Positions 1 to 8,100 of a stretch of DNA of 64,000 bases are shown here, piece after piece. This stretch comes from Litorisediminicola beolgyonensis. GTDB lineage: Bacteria; Pseudomonadota; Alphaproteobacteria; Rhodobacterales; Rhodobacteraceae. A program made the position numbers and the translations under genes. Under the pieces are notes generated by a model. The model saw only the letters and a program-made list of their open reading frames with translations, was not told the origin of the DNA and did no database searches. Where the stretch lies: NCBI RefSeq assembly GCF_042679605.1, contig NZ_JBHTMU010000005.1:62001-126000 (forward strand), read 5' to 3'. The number at the start of each line of letters is the position of its first letter. Positions within the stretch are counted from its first letter, which is position 1.

Positions 1-585
1 GGTGCCAAGCCAGTCCATGTCCTCATCCGAGACCTTCACGATATCCGCCCGGGACAGCATCGCCTCGATCCGGGCGCGGTAGCGCGCCTCGTCCCGAATG
101 AAGCCAGGGCGGATATTGGGGTCCATCATGATGACCGCTTGGCCTTGCGCCTTCTCCGATAGCGCTGCGTAGGCATCCGCCGCGGGTTCGGAGACGAGGC
201 TGATCCCGCCGAAAAAGATCGCGTTGAGATCATCGGGCAGGGCCGGGAGGTCGTCCTCGGTCAGCATGCGCCCCGCGGTGTTCTCGTCGTAGAACGCATA
301 TTTCGCGTGGCCGTCGGTGAGGGTCACGAAGGCCAAGGTGGTCGGTCGGTCGCTGCGTGCGGCGAGAGAGGCGTCGACATTGGACGCCTCGAGCGCCCGC
401 ATGAGCTGTTCGCCGAAGAGATCGTTGGAGATCCCGCAGAAGAACCCCGAGGGCGCACCCAGCCGCCCGAGCGCGATCGCGGTGTTGAACACCGCCCCTC
501 CGGAATAGGGCGCGAAGGCCGGCTCGCCGTCGCGGCTTTCCCGGGGCAGCATGTCGATCAGAGCTTCTCCGCAGCAGAGGATCAT
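1..585 (-). CDS. PfkB-family sugar kinase (fructokinase-like), 3' part outside window
   Basis: The first 195 residues of a ribokinase/PfkB-type kinase, which phosphorylates a sugar with ATP in the cytoplasm. Seen: N-terminus MILCCGEALIDMLPRE, the PfkB glycine stretch GGAVFNTAIALGRLG near residues 29-43, and DPNIRPGF near residue 153. The catalytic GAGD motif should lie beyond position 1, so the gene is cut by the window edge. The start ATG at 583-585 follows the gene's own palindromic operator by about 20 bp. The N-terminal GEALIDM pattern resembles bacterial fructokinases more than ribokinases, but the substrate is an inference. It is likely controlled by a LacI-family repressor. Confidence 0.9.
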   Translation of the reverse strand, partial: MILCCGEALIDMLPRESRDGEPAFAPYSGGAVFNTAIALGRLGAPSGFFCGISNDLFGEQLMRALEASNVDASLAARSDRPTTLAFVTLTDGHAKYAFYDENTAGRMLTEDDLPALPDDLNAIFFGGISLVSEPAADAYAALSEKAQGQAVIMMDPNIRPGFIRDEARYRARIEAMLSRADIVKVSDEDMDWLGT

Positions 586-604
586 CGATGGGTCCTTTCC
601 CAAC

Positions 605-618
605 TGTTTGCGCAAACA
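605..618. promoter_or_regulatory. LacI-family-type palindromic operator upstream of sugar kinase
   Basis: TGTTTGCGCAAACA is a perfect 14-bp palindrome with the central CG typical of LacI/GalR-family operators. It ends 20 bp before the kinase start on the minus strand, where it would overlap promoter or early transcript. The regulator is not in this window. The rest of 586-839 holds no gene I can support. Confidence 0.55.
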
Positions 619-839
619 TGCCTTCAGCGCCGCCCGGGCACAAGGCCGAGTGCGAGTGCGGGATTGGGGAGGGGATCTTCGCAGCTGTTGAGTGGCAGCG
701 CTCGCTGGGTGCCGATCGGGACGGATGAGGCGACGTCATTGCCTGCTTCACCAAGGCGCACGAAAGCTTACCGGGGTGGAGCGACACTCTATCGGTATGG
801 ATTACGCCTAAGTTGAGAGGCCCGCGTCGCTCATGTGTC

Positions 840-1946
840 TCACTGCTGAGCCATCACATAGCCGACGGCACCGGCGACAATCAGGCCCAACACAACCGCC
901 ACCGCGATCTTCCAGGTCGACCAGGGGCGCTCGCCCTGGACGCGGCCGGTCTGGGCGTTGACGACGATCCGGAAGGTCTGGCCGCGGAACTTGTAGGCGG
1001 CGAGCCAGATCGGCAGCAGGATGTGCTTGAAGGTAATGTCCGACATGTCGGTGTCGATCCGGTGGATGCGCTGCTGGTCCCCGCCGATGTCGAATTTCAC
1101 GTCTCGCGAGATCTGGCGATCCATGGCCTGCTTGGCCTCGACGAAGCCTTGGTCGAGATCGACGGAGTAGGCCTCGGCCCGGAACCCGGCGAGAAATTCG
1201 GGGCGGTAGGGCTCGAGAAGGCCGAGGTCCCAGGGCGGCAGCGCGTCGATGAACCGCTTGGGGAGCGAGGTCGAGGCCATGACCAGAACGTCATCGAAAA
1301 AGCGCGCGACCCGACCGCTGGCAGGCCGCCAGCGGACCTTGGCGACGCGCTGGGTCGTCATCTTGCCATCGCGCATGACGGGGCGCGTCTCGTAATAGAC
1401 CGTGCCCCGTTCACCGCGATAGCTTGACCGCGTGTCGGCGTCGAAGGTCCAGTAGGGGACGTAGACGCCCTGCATCCGTCGGCCTTTGCGGGCGTAATCC
1501 TGCAGACCGCCGGGCGCGAACCAGAGCTGGCCGAGCCAGGCGCCCATGGCCGAGCGGGCCTCTTCCTCGGTGATCTGGAAGGGCAGGACGCCCTTGGGCT
1601 TGATGTGCCGGTTCGTGCCGGTGTCTGCGACCACGGGGGTGGCGCAGAACGGGCATTCGGCGGCGTGCTGGTCTGGGTCGAACTCGACCTGGGCGGCGCA
1701 GTTCGGGCAGGTGGTGACGCGCGTGACCTCCATCTCCTGGAGGGGCAGAAGGTCGGCCAGGGCGCGCTCGAAATCGAGCTCGGCGATGCTGCCGCCCCAA
1801 GGGCCGCCAGCCGAGATGGGCTCTTCGAAGCCGCAATGATCGCAGACAAGCTTACCGTCGCCGGGCGAGAACCTGAGATCCGAGCCGCATCGCGGGCACG
1901 GGAAATGGTGATCGCTCTCGGTCGGAGTTGCCGTGTGATCGGACAT
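840..1946 (-). CDS. Double zinc-ribbon membrane-anchored protein
   Basis: A 368-residue protein with two CxxC...CxxC zinc ribbons: C17/C20/C35/C38 and C80/C83/C98/C101. A long middle domain follows, and one C-terminal transmembrane helix (about 345-366) ends in MAQQ. Such proteins are often annotated as TFIIB-type zinc-ribbon or primosomal-N'-like, but no helicase motif is visible, so I do not call it PriA. The start ATG at 1944-1946 was chosen because it precedes the first ribbon; an upstream extension would run into the cytochrome gene. It is the last gene of the TelA/XpaC run, 47 bp after the b561 gene. The function is unknown; a membrane-bound scaffold or metal sensor is possible. Confidence 0.85.
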   Translation of the reverse strand: MSDHTATPTESDHHFPCPRCGSDLRFSPGDGKLVCDHCGFEEPISAGGPWGGSIAELDFERALADLLPLQEMEVTRVTTCPNCAAQVEFDPDQHAAECPFCATPVVADTGTNRHIKPKGVLPFQITEEEARSAMGAWLGQLWFAPGGLQDYARKGRRMQGVYVPYWTFDADTRSSYRGERGTVYYETRPVMRDGKMTTQRVAKVRWRPASGRVARFFDDVLVMASTSLPKRFIDALPPWDLGLLEPYRPEFLAGFRAEAYSVDLDQGFVEAKQAMDRQISRDVKFDIGGDQQRIHRIDTDMSDITFKHILLPIWLAAYKFRGQTFRIVVNAQTGRVQGERPWSTWKIAVAVVLGLIVAGAVGYVMAQQ

Positions 1947-1993
1947 GGTAAAGGGTCCTGGGCGAAGCTTGGAGGGGGCGCGAGGTGGAGGGC

Positions 1994-2476
1994 TTACTCG
2001 CCGGGCCGCATCATCCGCAGAAGCGTGCCGTCTTTCCTGACGTAGTGATGGTAGAGCGCGATCACGGCATGTCCGCCCGCCAGCGCGAGGAGGGTGTTTC
2101 CGGCAAAGCCGTGGACGAGCCTCGCGACATCCAATCCCGCAAACCACGCGGCGAAGCCACCGAGCGGAACGCCGATCATGAGAGCGTAGAGCGCGACGTG
2201 CCCCCAATGCCGCGCCTGGGCATGCGCGACAGGCAGGTCCTCCTGCGGACCGGGCGCGCCCTCGCGGAGGCGCACGACCAGACGGATGCCGACCACGGTC
2301 AGAACCGAGAGGCCGAGCGCCACGTGCAGAGGTGTGCCCTGATAGCTCCCCTCGAGTTTCTGCTCGAGAACCCGGTGCATGCCGTCGCTTGTCAGCCAGG
2401 CGGCGATCACGAGAAGGGCGGTCAGCCAGTGGAGGCCGATCTGAAGGGCCGAATAGGCAGGGCGTTGCGACGGCAT
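1994..2476 (-). CDS. Cytochrome b561-family di-heme membrane protein
   Basis: A 160-residue integral membrane protein with four hydrophobic helices and histidines placed as in bacterial cytochrome b561: LHWLTALL in helix 1, PLHVALGLSVL in helix 2, RHWGHVALYALM in helix 3 and GGHAVIALYHHYV in helix 4. Family members pass electrons between quinol or superoxide and heme b in the inner membrane. It lies 49 bp downstream of the SPFH gene and 47 bp before the zinc-ribbon gene, so it may be co-transcribed with the TelA/XpaC cluster and give it a redox component. That link is inferred from position only. Confidence 0.88.
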   Translation of the reverse strand: MPSQRPAYSALQIGLHWLTALLVIAAWLTSDGMHRVLEQKLEGSYQGTPLHVALGLSVLTVVGIRLVVRLREGAPGPQEDLPVAHAQARHWGHVALYALMIGVPLGGFAAWFAGLDVARLVHGFAGNTLLALAGGHAVIALYHHYVRKDGTLLRMMRPGE

Positions 2477-2525
2477 GACGGGTCCTCGTCTTGTCTGGGG
2501 CCCCGACACGGCGGAGCTTGGGTCG

Positions 2526-3635
2526 TCAGGCTCCGGGCGGCGGCGGGGGGAGAACCGTGAAGAGCTGTGCAAGCTCGGTCACATCCTCGGCGCGCATCCA
2601 GCCATCCTGACCCGCCGTCCAGACATAGGTGTCGCGCGCCAGATCGCCTTCTTGCGCCATGCGCCCGAGCCGCGCGCGGCTGAACGGGCCCTCGGTCGCG
2701 CCGTTGCGCGCGATGTGCCAGACATGCTCGACCGGCGGAGGCGGCGGGGCCGCGCTGGCCGGAGCCGCGCCCCACGGACCCTGCCGGGTCATCTGCGCGC
2801 CCATCGCCATGCCGAGACCCGCGCCGATCCCTGCGCCCATGCCGCCACCGGCGCTGCCGGGGTTGGCAGCCGCGGTCGTCATCGCCTCGGCGGTGGAATA
2901 CTGCTGGTATTTCGACAGATCCCCCGCGATGCCCATCGACGAGCGCTTGTCGAGCGCGGTCTCGACCGCGGGCGGCAGGGAGATGTTCTCGATATAGAGC
3001 TCGGGCATGATCAGCCCGTAGGTCAAGAGCGTCTTCGACACCTCGTCGGCGACGAGCTTGCCGAAATCGCGCGTGTTGGCGGCCATGTCGAGCACCGGCA
3101 CGCCGGAGGAGGCCAGGACGCGGCTGACCTCCTGCACGATGATGTTGCGGATCTGGTAGCTGATCTCGTCGCGGGTGAACTCGCCGTCGGTGCCGACGAT
3201 CTCGGTCAGGAACCGGCCCGGATCGCTGACCTTGATCGTGTAGGTCCCGAAGGCGCGCAGGCGGATCGGTCCGAACTCGGGATCGCGCAGCATCACCGGG
3301 TTCTTGGTGCCCCATTTGAGATCGGTGAAGCGGTTGGTCGAGACGAAGTAGATCTCGCTCTTGAACGGTGATTTGAAGCCGTGATCCCAATGCTGAAGCG
3401 TCGTCAGGATCGGCATGTTGTTGGTCTCGAGCATGTAGAGACCGGGGGTGAAGACATCGGCGAGCTGGCCCTCGTGCACGAAGACAGCGGCCTGTCCCTC
3501 GCGCACGGTGAGCTTGGCGCCGTACTTGATCTCGTGGCCCTCGCGCTCGAAGCGCCAGACCATCGTGTCGCGGGTGTCATCGGTCCAGTGAATGACGTCG
3601 ATGAACTGCCCGGAGAGGAAGTCGAAGATGCCCAT
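2526..3635 (-). CDS. SPFH-domain protein with C-terminal GYF_2 domain
   Basis: 369 residues. Residues about 20-240 form an SPFH/virion-core-like domain of the YdjI type (NNMPILTTLQHWDHGF, LRAFGTYTIKVSDPG, LYIENISLPP). A glycine/alanine-rich linker (about 270-290) and a proline run follow. The C-terminal module, about 315-360 (HIARNGATEGPFSRARLG, WTAGQDGWMRAEDV), fits GYF_2. SPFH proteins assemble on membranes into scaffolds; GYF-type domains bind proline-rich peptides. No N-terminal membrane helix is seen, so it is probably a peripheral membrane protein. It sits 26 bp downstream of the DUF2927 lipoprotein gene, in the same run as telA and xpaC. Confidence 0.88.
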   Translation of the reverse strand: MGIFDFLSGQFIDVIHWTDDTRDTMVWRFEREGHEIKYGAKLTVREGQAAVFVHEGQLADVFTPGLYMLETNNMPILTTLQHWDHGFKSPFKSEIYFVSTNRFTDLKWGTKNPVMLRDPEFGPIRLRAFGTYTIKVSDPGRFLTEIVGTDGEFTRDEISYQIRNIIVQEVSRVLASSGVPVLDMAANTRDFGKLVADEVSKTLLTYGLIMPELYIENISLPPAVETALDKRSSMGIAGDLSKYQQYSTAEAMTTAAANPGSAGGGMGAGIGAGLGMAMGAQMTRQGPWGAAPASAAPPPPPVEHVWHIARNGATEGPFSRARLGRMAQEGDLARDTYVWTAGQDGWMRAEDVTELAQLFTVLPPPPPGA

Positions 3636-3661
3636 GAAACGGTCTCCTTGGTTCTGGCGCG

Positions 3662-4651
3662 TCAGCTCGGACCCGCGGTCGCGAGATCGGGCTCGGTCAG
3701 TTCGACGGCGATCTCGCGAATGATGGGGCGCACCTCGTCCGCGTCCATGCCGGGGCTGAGCCGCGCGTCGTAGAGCATGCGCAGCAGAAGCTCGTCATGC
3801 GTGGTCAGAAGTGCGAACTCGTCGTCATCGTTGAAGATCGACGGGCGGGCCGCGGGGCTGTCATTGGCCAGCCCCAGCCCCTGCGCGATCTCTTCGTGAA
3901 TGCAGGTCTTGGTCAGAAGCTCGGGATGCTCCGAGCGGATCAGAGCGATCGCCTTGCCGTAGGAATAGCCGCCCTGGCGTTCGGGGAAGGCGATGACCAG
4001 GCAATGGATCGAGCGCGGCAAGCGGTTGAGCACCGCGAGCGTGGCCGGGTCGATCCCGGGCACCAGAGATTTGATCCGCGAGGTCAGGCGCGCCCGGTCG
4101 TCTTCGCTCATGAACAGGACGTGGAAGTTCGGGTTCGCCGCCGAGAACGACATCGGGTGCCCGGTGACGCGTGCGAGCCGCGCGACATAGCGTTCGAGCG
4201 CGGCGCGGTCGCGGGTGCGCTTCTCGGCGGGCACTGCCGGACCGAACTCGGTGTCGAAGCGGATGGGCTGGGTCCATTTCTTGACCCGCCCCAACGCGCC
4301 GGAGGCGGGCCTGAGGCCCGCGCCGCTTTCATACTCGTCGGCAAGCGCGATCCGCTCGAAATCCCGCACCAGCTGCGTGGCGGTGAAGGGCGTATCGACC
4401 CCGCCGCCATCGGTGCGCAAGAGACCCTGCGCCACGAGATCGGTCTCGAGCCGGGTGTAGTAGCGCGCAAGCTCGAGGCTTTCGGCCGACGGGGCAGGAG
4501 GCGGTTCGGGCGCACGGACCGGGGCCGCCGGGCGGTTCGGACGCGCCTGGGGCTTGGTGTCGGGCGGAGCCGGGGGCAGACCGGGCGCGCAGCCGATCAA
4601 GAGCGCGCCCAATGCCAGCGCGGCCAGTGCCTTGATGCCCAAACGCGCCAT
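3662..4651 (-). CDS. DUF2927 lipoprotein
   Basis: A 329-residue exported protein. The N-terminus has a signal peptide with a lipobox ending at Cys21 (GALLIGC), then a proline-rich tether of about 35 residues. The body carries the DUF2927 pattern, including HCLVIAFPERQGGYSYG, TKTCIHEEIAQGLGL and FNDDDEFALLTTHDELLLRM. The HEE motif and the conserved aspartates resemble a zincin-like metal site, but this is inference. The stop of telA is only 5 bp before this start, so translation is probably coupled. It would be the outer-membrane or periplasmic-face member of the TelA/XpaC cluster. Confidence 0.87.
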   Translation of the reverse strand: MARLGIKALAALALGALLIGCAPGLPPAPPDTKPQARPNRPAAPVRAPEPPPAPSAESLELARYYTRLETDLVAQGLLRTDGGGVDTPFTATQLVRDFERIALADEYESGAGLRPASGALGRVKKWTQPIRFDTEFGPAVPAEKRTRDRAALERYVARLARVTGHPMSFSAANPNFHVLFMSEDDRARLTSRIKSLVPGIDPATLAVLNRLPRSIHCLVIAFPERQGGYSYGKAIALIRSEHPELLTKTCIHEEIAQGLGLANDSPAARPSIFNDDDEFALLTTHDELLLRMLYDARLSPGMDADEVRPIIREIAVELTEPDLATAGPS

Positions 4652-4656
4652 CGACG

Positions 4657-5865
4657 TCAGCTTTGCGACGCCGGGGGCACCGAGGTGCCGGTCGTGTCCC
4701 CGGTGCCGTCGCGGCGGGACTTGGCCGAGGCGAGCGTGTCGCGCAATTCGGCCTCCATCTTCTTGAGATCGGCCTCGGCCTCAGCCCGCTTGCGCTTACC
4801 CTCGTCGGCGATCTGGAGGCTTTCCTCGATGGTGCCGATCAGGTCCGCATTGGCCTTCTTGACGGCTTCGATGTCGAAGACGCCGCGCTCCATTTCTTCG
4901 CGGATGATCTTGTTGCTGTCGCGCAGGTTCTTCGCGTTGGCGGTCAGCAGCTCGTTGGTCAGGTCGTTGGCGTCCCGCACGGCCTCGGCGGCCTCGGCGG
5001 AGCGCTGGATGGTGACCGCCTGCGCCAGCTGGGTCTCCCAGAGCGGCACGGTGTTGACGAGCGTCGAGTTGATCTTTGTGACGAGGCTCTTGTCGTTTTC
5101 CTGCACAAGCCGGATCGAGGGCAGCGACTGCATGGTGACCTGTCGCGTCAGCTTGAGGTCGTGCACGCGCCGTTCGAGATCGTCGCGCGCGGCACGCAGA
5201 TCGCGCAGCTCCTGTGCCTTCATGACCTGCTCGCCTTCCGGCGCCGCCTCGACCTCGGCTTCCTTGGCGGGAATGTCCTTGGCGTCGAGATCGGCGAGCT
5301 TGGCCTCGCCCGCGGCGATGTAGAGCGCCAGCTCGTCGTAGAATTGCAGGGTCTTTTCGTAGAGCAGGTCGAGCGACTTGATGTCCTTCAGAAGCGTGTG
5401 CTCGTGCTTCAGAAGATCGTCGGTGATCCGGTCGATCTGCCCCTGCACCTCTTCGAACCGGGCGGTGAACTTGGCGAAGGGCGCGGCGCGCCCAAGGAGC
5501 CGTTCCCAGAAGCTGCGGTTCTTGCGCACGTCGAGCTCGGAGACCGAGAAGCCGCGGATGGTCGCCACGATGGATCTCAGGCTGTCCCCGGCGGGACCCA
5601 CGTCCTTGTTGCGCACACCGGTCAGCATCGACTGGCTGATTTCCTGAAGTTCCGATTGCGCGGCCGAGCCGAACGAGACGATGGACTGGGTGTCGGCCAT
5701 GTCGATCTCGTCCATCCGCGCCCGAATCTCGTCGGCGGTGGGCTGCGGGGCCGTGTCCAGCGCCACGATCTCCTGGGCCGAGACCGGCTCGGGCAAGGTG
5801 GTTCCGGCGACCGTCTCGATCTCGGCGGCCTCGGTCTGCGCCTTGACGCGGGTCTCTTGGGACAT
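4657..5865 (-). CDS. telA: TelA-family toxic anion resistance protein
   Basis: A 402-residue cytoplasmic, strongly alpha-helical and coiled-coil-rich protein matching the TelA/KlaA family (typically about 330-400 aa). Recognisable stretches include SIVSFGSAAQSELQEISQ near the start of the domain, FWERLLGRAAPFAKF, and the highly conserved LPSIRLVQENDKSLVTKI and NTVPLWETQLAQAV. Members were named for tellurite resistance on plasmids; chromosomal copies are often paired with xpaC and their biochemical role is unknown. Here it is directly downstream of an xpaC gene and 5 bp upstream of the DUF2927 lipoprotein gene, the expected telA-xpaC pairing. Confidence 0.92.
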   Translation of the reverse strand: MSQETRVKAQTEAAEIETVAGTTLPEPVSAQEIVALDTAPQPTADEIRARMDEIDMADTQSIVSFGSAAQSELQEISQSMLTGVRNKDVGPAGDSLRSIVATIRGFSVSELDVRKNRSFWERLLGRAAPFAKFTARFEEVQGQIDRITDDLLKHEHTLLKDIKSLDLLYEKTLQFYDELALYIAAGEAKLADLDAKDIPAKEAEVEAAPEGEQVMKAQELRDLRAARDDLERRVHDLKLTRQVTMQSLPSIRLVQENDKSLVTKINSTLVNTVPLWETQLAQAVTIQRSAEAAEAVRDANDLTNELLTANAKNLRDSNKIIREEMERGVFDIEAVKKANADLIGTIEESLQIADEGKRKRAEAEADLKKMEAELRDTLASAKSRRDGTGDTTGTSVPPASQS

Positions 5866-5883
5866 GGGTACCTCTTTCCTCGT

Positions 5884-6780
5884 TTAAGTCGCGGAGCGGT
5901 CGAGCCGCACGCCTTCGCGCTGCAGCCTGTCGCGCAGCACGTCAATTTCCACTTTCAGATCGCTGTTGCTGTCGGTCAGCAGCGCCTGCGTCTTGCTGCC
6001 ATAGCTGGTCTCGAGATCGTCGAGCAGCTTGATGAAATCGGCTTTCGCGGTCTCGTCGTCGCGCCGTGCCTGGATGTCCGAGAACTTCCGGGCCGCGTCG
6101 CGCGCGCCCATCAGGTAGACCCCGAGATAGCGGCGCGCCGCGGTCAGGTCGCGCGGATCGTCCTCGACCGTGCGGATGAGCTCTTGCGCGGTCATGCGGA
6201 AGCGCGCGACGCGATCGGTGACGGCGCGGTCGCGGATCGTCTCGACCGCGCGGGCCATATCGGCGAGATACGCCTCGGCCTCGTCGACGACCTTCGCGAC
6301 GCGGTCCTGCTGGAAGGCATCGACGCTCTCGAGGCCTTTCCCGCGCATCGGATCGACGCCGAAGGCGCCGAGATGCAGGCCGCCTGCGACGATGGCGAAG
6401 AGCGTCGCCGCGACCACGCCGCCCTCGTTGCTGAGCGTGGCGAGCCCGGCTCCGCCCGCGCAGAGAAGCGCCGCGAGGATCTTGCGCGGCAGCGCCGGCG
6501 GGCGGGCGATCTTGCGCTCGGCAAAGGCGGCTTCGGCCTTGAGGCCTTCGCGCAGCATCCACGCGCCGCCGAGCCAGAGCCCCGCGCCCATGAGGCCGAA
6601 GAGCAATCCGGCCGCTCCGGACCCGAGCGAAAAGAGCGCCAGGAGGATCGGCGGGACGACCATCAGGTTGGCGCGCGCGCCCACCTGATTGATCGGAGCG
6701 TTCGCATAGGCCGGGGGAGCGCCGGGCTCAGGGCGCGCAGCCGGATCGGGGCTGTAGCTTCCGCCATACCGGCGCGCCAT
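5884..6780 (-). CDS. XpaC-like membrane protein, copy 1
   Basis: 298 residues. After a proline/tyrosine-rich cytoplasmic start there are two hydrophobic hairpins (about 38-75 and 88-115). A helical cytoplasmic domain follows, beginning at the LGAFGVDPMRGKGLES motif. The C-terminal part (YLGVYLMGARDAARKFS, FIKLLDDLETSYGSKTQALL) matches the XpaC family, whose annotation as 5-bromo-4-chloroindolyl phosphate hydrolase is historical and not tied to a visible catalytic motif. It lies 18 bp upstream of telA; XpaC-TelA pairs are widespread. A second copy (6991-7818) shares the GAFGVDP motif. It probably acts at the inner membrane together with TelA. Confidence 0.85.
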   Translation of the reverse strand: MARRYGGSYSPDPAARPEPGAPPAYANAPINQVGARANLMVVPPILLALFSLGSGAAGLLFGLMGAGLWLGGAWMLREGLKAEAAFAERKIARPPALPRKILAALLCAGGAGLATLSNEGGVVAATLFAIVAGGLHLGAFGVDPMRGKGLESVDAFQQDRVAKVVDEAEAYLADMARAVETIRDRAVTDRVARFRMTAQELIRTVEDDPRDLTAARRYLGVYLMGARDAARKFSDIQARRDDETAKADFIKLLDDLETSYGSKTQALLTDSNSDLKVEIDVLRDRLQREGVRLDRSAT

Positions 6781-6783
6781 GGC

Positions 6784-6873
6784 TCAGAGTCCTCCCAGAA
6801 GACCGGTCGCGAGACCGCTCATCACAAGGAGAAGGAGCAGATAAGCGAATTTCTGCGCCGCTTTGCCAGACAT
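6784..6873 (-). CDS. 29-residue single-helix membrane peptide
   Basis: An open frame beginning MSGKAAQKFAYLL and ending GLLGGL, 29 residues, too short for usual gene callers. It has a positively charged N-terminus followed by one hydrophobic helix (about 10-29). Its stop is 3 bp from the start of XpaC copy 1, on the same strand, which suggests translational coupling. The peptide is plausible as a small membrane subunit or regulator of the cluster, but no family is recognised and only the position and composition support it. Confidence 0.45.
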   Translation of the reverse strand: MSGKAAQKFAYLLLLLVMSGLATGLLGGL

Positions 6874-6990
6874 GCGTCCCCTCGAAACCGACCGCGCCAC
6901 TTTGCCGCGTCTCGTGAGGGAAGGTAAGCGATCGGTCCCAGGCTTAAAAGGGGCAGCGGTGGTCTTCTCCGCCTCGGACCGCGCCGATCG

Positions 6991-7818
6991 TCAGGCGGCG
7001 TGCCGTTCTTCGAGACGCTCGGCAAGCAGGTCGGCGTCGAATGCGAAGGCGTCGGCGCTGGTGCGGCTCTTCTTCTGGCGTGCCCGTGCTTCGAACCCGT
7101 CGCTCAGCAGAGCGATTCTCGCGGCGTAGCGCCGTCCGGCGGTCTTGGGCTCGATCGCGAACTCGGTCTCGAGCCGCTCGGTCTCCGCAGCGATCAGCTC
7201 GATGAAGCGTTCGAGCGGTTTGCGCAGGTTCGCGACCTCGTCGGGCTGGGTGCCGCAGGCGCGCAACAGCCTGAGCATCGCCGAACGCACCGATTCGATG
7301 CGCAAGGTCAGCTCCGGCTCGTCGAGCTGCGCGACGCGTGTCACCGCCTTGACCAGGGCGGCATCGGCTGTTGCGATCACATGCTCGGCTTCCTTGCGGG
7401 CGAGGTATTCGGGGTCGTCCAGACCCTTGTGGCGGAGCGGGTCCACGCCGAAGGCGCCAAGGGACGCGATGGTGCCCGCGACGCCGAAGCCGAGGGCCGG
7501 AACAAGCGTCGTGAACTGGCCCGCGGCAAGGAGAAAGACGAGGAACCCCAAGGACATGGCGCCGAGGATCAGGCGCGGCACCCGCGGGCGGGTCGCCGAT
7601 TTCGCCGCGTCAAAGCGCGCCTTTTCGATGCGACCGCGCGTTATCAGGCGGATCGCCAGGGCGATCAGGCCGAAATGCACGCCCACCGCGCCGATGGCCG
7701 TGGCCGAGCCGTCGAAGAGCCACAGAAGCATGGGGCAGGCGGCCAGGAACAGGAGCGGCAAGCCGGTATCGGCCGTCGAGGACAGCGAACCGGAATAGGA
7801 AGAGACACGCGGCAGCAT
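6991..7818 (-). CDS. XpaC-like membrane protein, copy 2
   Basis: A 275-residue paralogue of the XpaC protein at 5884-6780. It has two hydrophobic pairs (about 20-57 and 83-115), then LGAFGVDPLRHKGLDD, which aligns with GAFGVDPMRGKGLES of copy 1. A helical tail ends in a coiled-coil-like acidic/basic stretch. ATG at 7816-7818 was chosen; a GTG one codon upstream is the alternative. The preceding gene stops about 10 bp upstream. The two copies are too divergent to be a recent duplication, so they may form a hetero-oligomer. A 117-bp gap separates it from the 29-residue ORF downstream; nothing clear is in that gap. Confidence 0.75.
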   Translation of the reverse strand: MLPRVSSYSGSLSSTADTGLPLLFLAACPMLLWLFDGSATAIGAVGVHFGLIALAIRLITRGRIEKARFDAAKSATRPRVPRLILGAMSLGFLVFLLAAGQFTTLVPALGFGVAGTIASLGAFGVDPLRHKGLDDPEYLARKEAEHVIATADAALVKAVTRVAQLDEPELTLRIESVRSAMLRLLRACGTQPDEVANLRKPLERFIELIAAETERLETEFAIEPKTAGRRYAARIALLSDGFEARARQKKSRTSADAFAFDADLLAERLEERHAA

Positions 7819-7828
7819 CACGGAAGCC

Positions 7829-8026
7829 TCAGAAATAGCTCAGCAGGAAGATCATCGCCCAAAGACTGCCGAAAGCGAGATTGGGCACGAGCCGCCCGTT
7901 TCTGAGGGCGCGTCCCGCACCTTCCCGCACCATCGCCAGAGTGTCCGAGGCCATTGCGCGCAGGTTCATGGCCACCGCGGCGGCGGAGAGACACATGACG
8001 GCAATGGCTATGACGGTGATCAGCAT
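7829..8026 (-). CDS. Small two-helix membrane protein
   Basis: 65 residues with hydrophobic segments at about 2-22 and 48-65, separated by a basic loop (MVREGAGRALRNGRL). No family recognised. It is the first gene of the same-strand TelA/XpaC run and ends about 10 bp before XpaC copy 2, so co-translation is likely. The start ATG at 8024-8026 leaves 74 bp to the rluB stop upstream, enough for a promoter, though read-through from rluB cannot be excluded. Confidence 0.65.
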   Translation of the reverse strand: MLITVIAIAVMCLSAAAVAMNLRAMASDTLAMVREGAGRALRNGRLVPNLAFGSLWAMIFLLSYF

Positions 8027-8100
8027 GCTCCTTGGATCACCGAGAATCGCGGCGAAAACGCGGCATCCCCATGGAATTGCACTGGAAAGATAACGATTCG

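Noticed and set aside
840..2207. Longer reading of the zinc-ribbon gene from 2207, 455 residues
   Set aside because: The extra 87 residues are the opposite-phase shadow of the cytochrome b561 gene; ATG at 1946 starts right before the zinc ribbon.
4663..6927. A 754-codon open frame on the plus strand opposite telA and xpaC
   Set aside because: It is antisense to clearly conserved genes. Long antisense frames are expected at high GC; the translation is arginine/glycine-rich without domain motifs.
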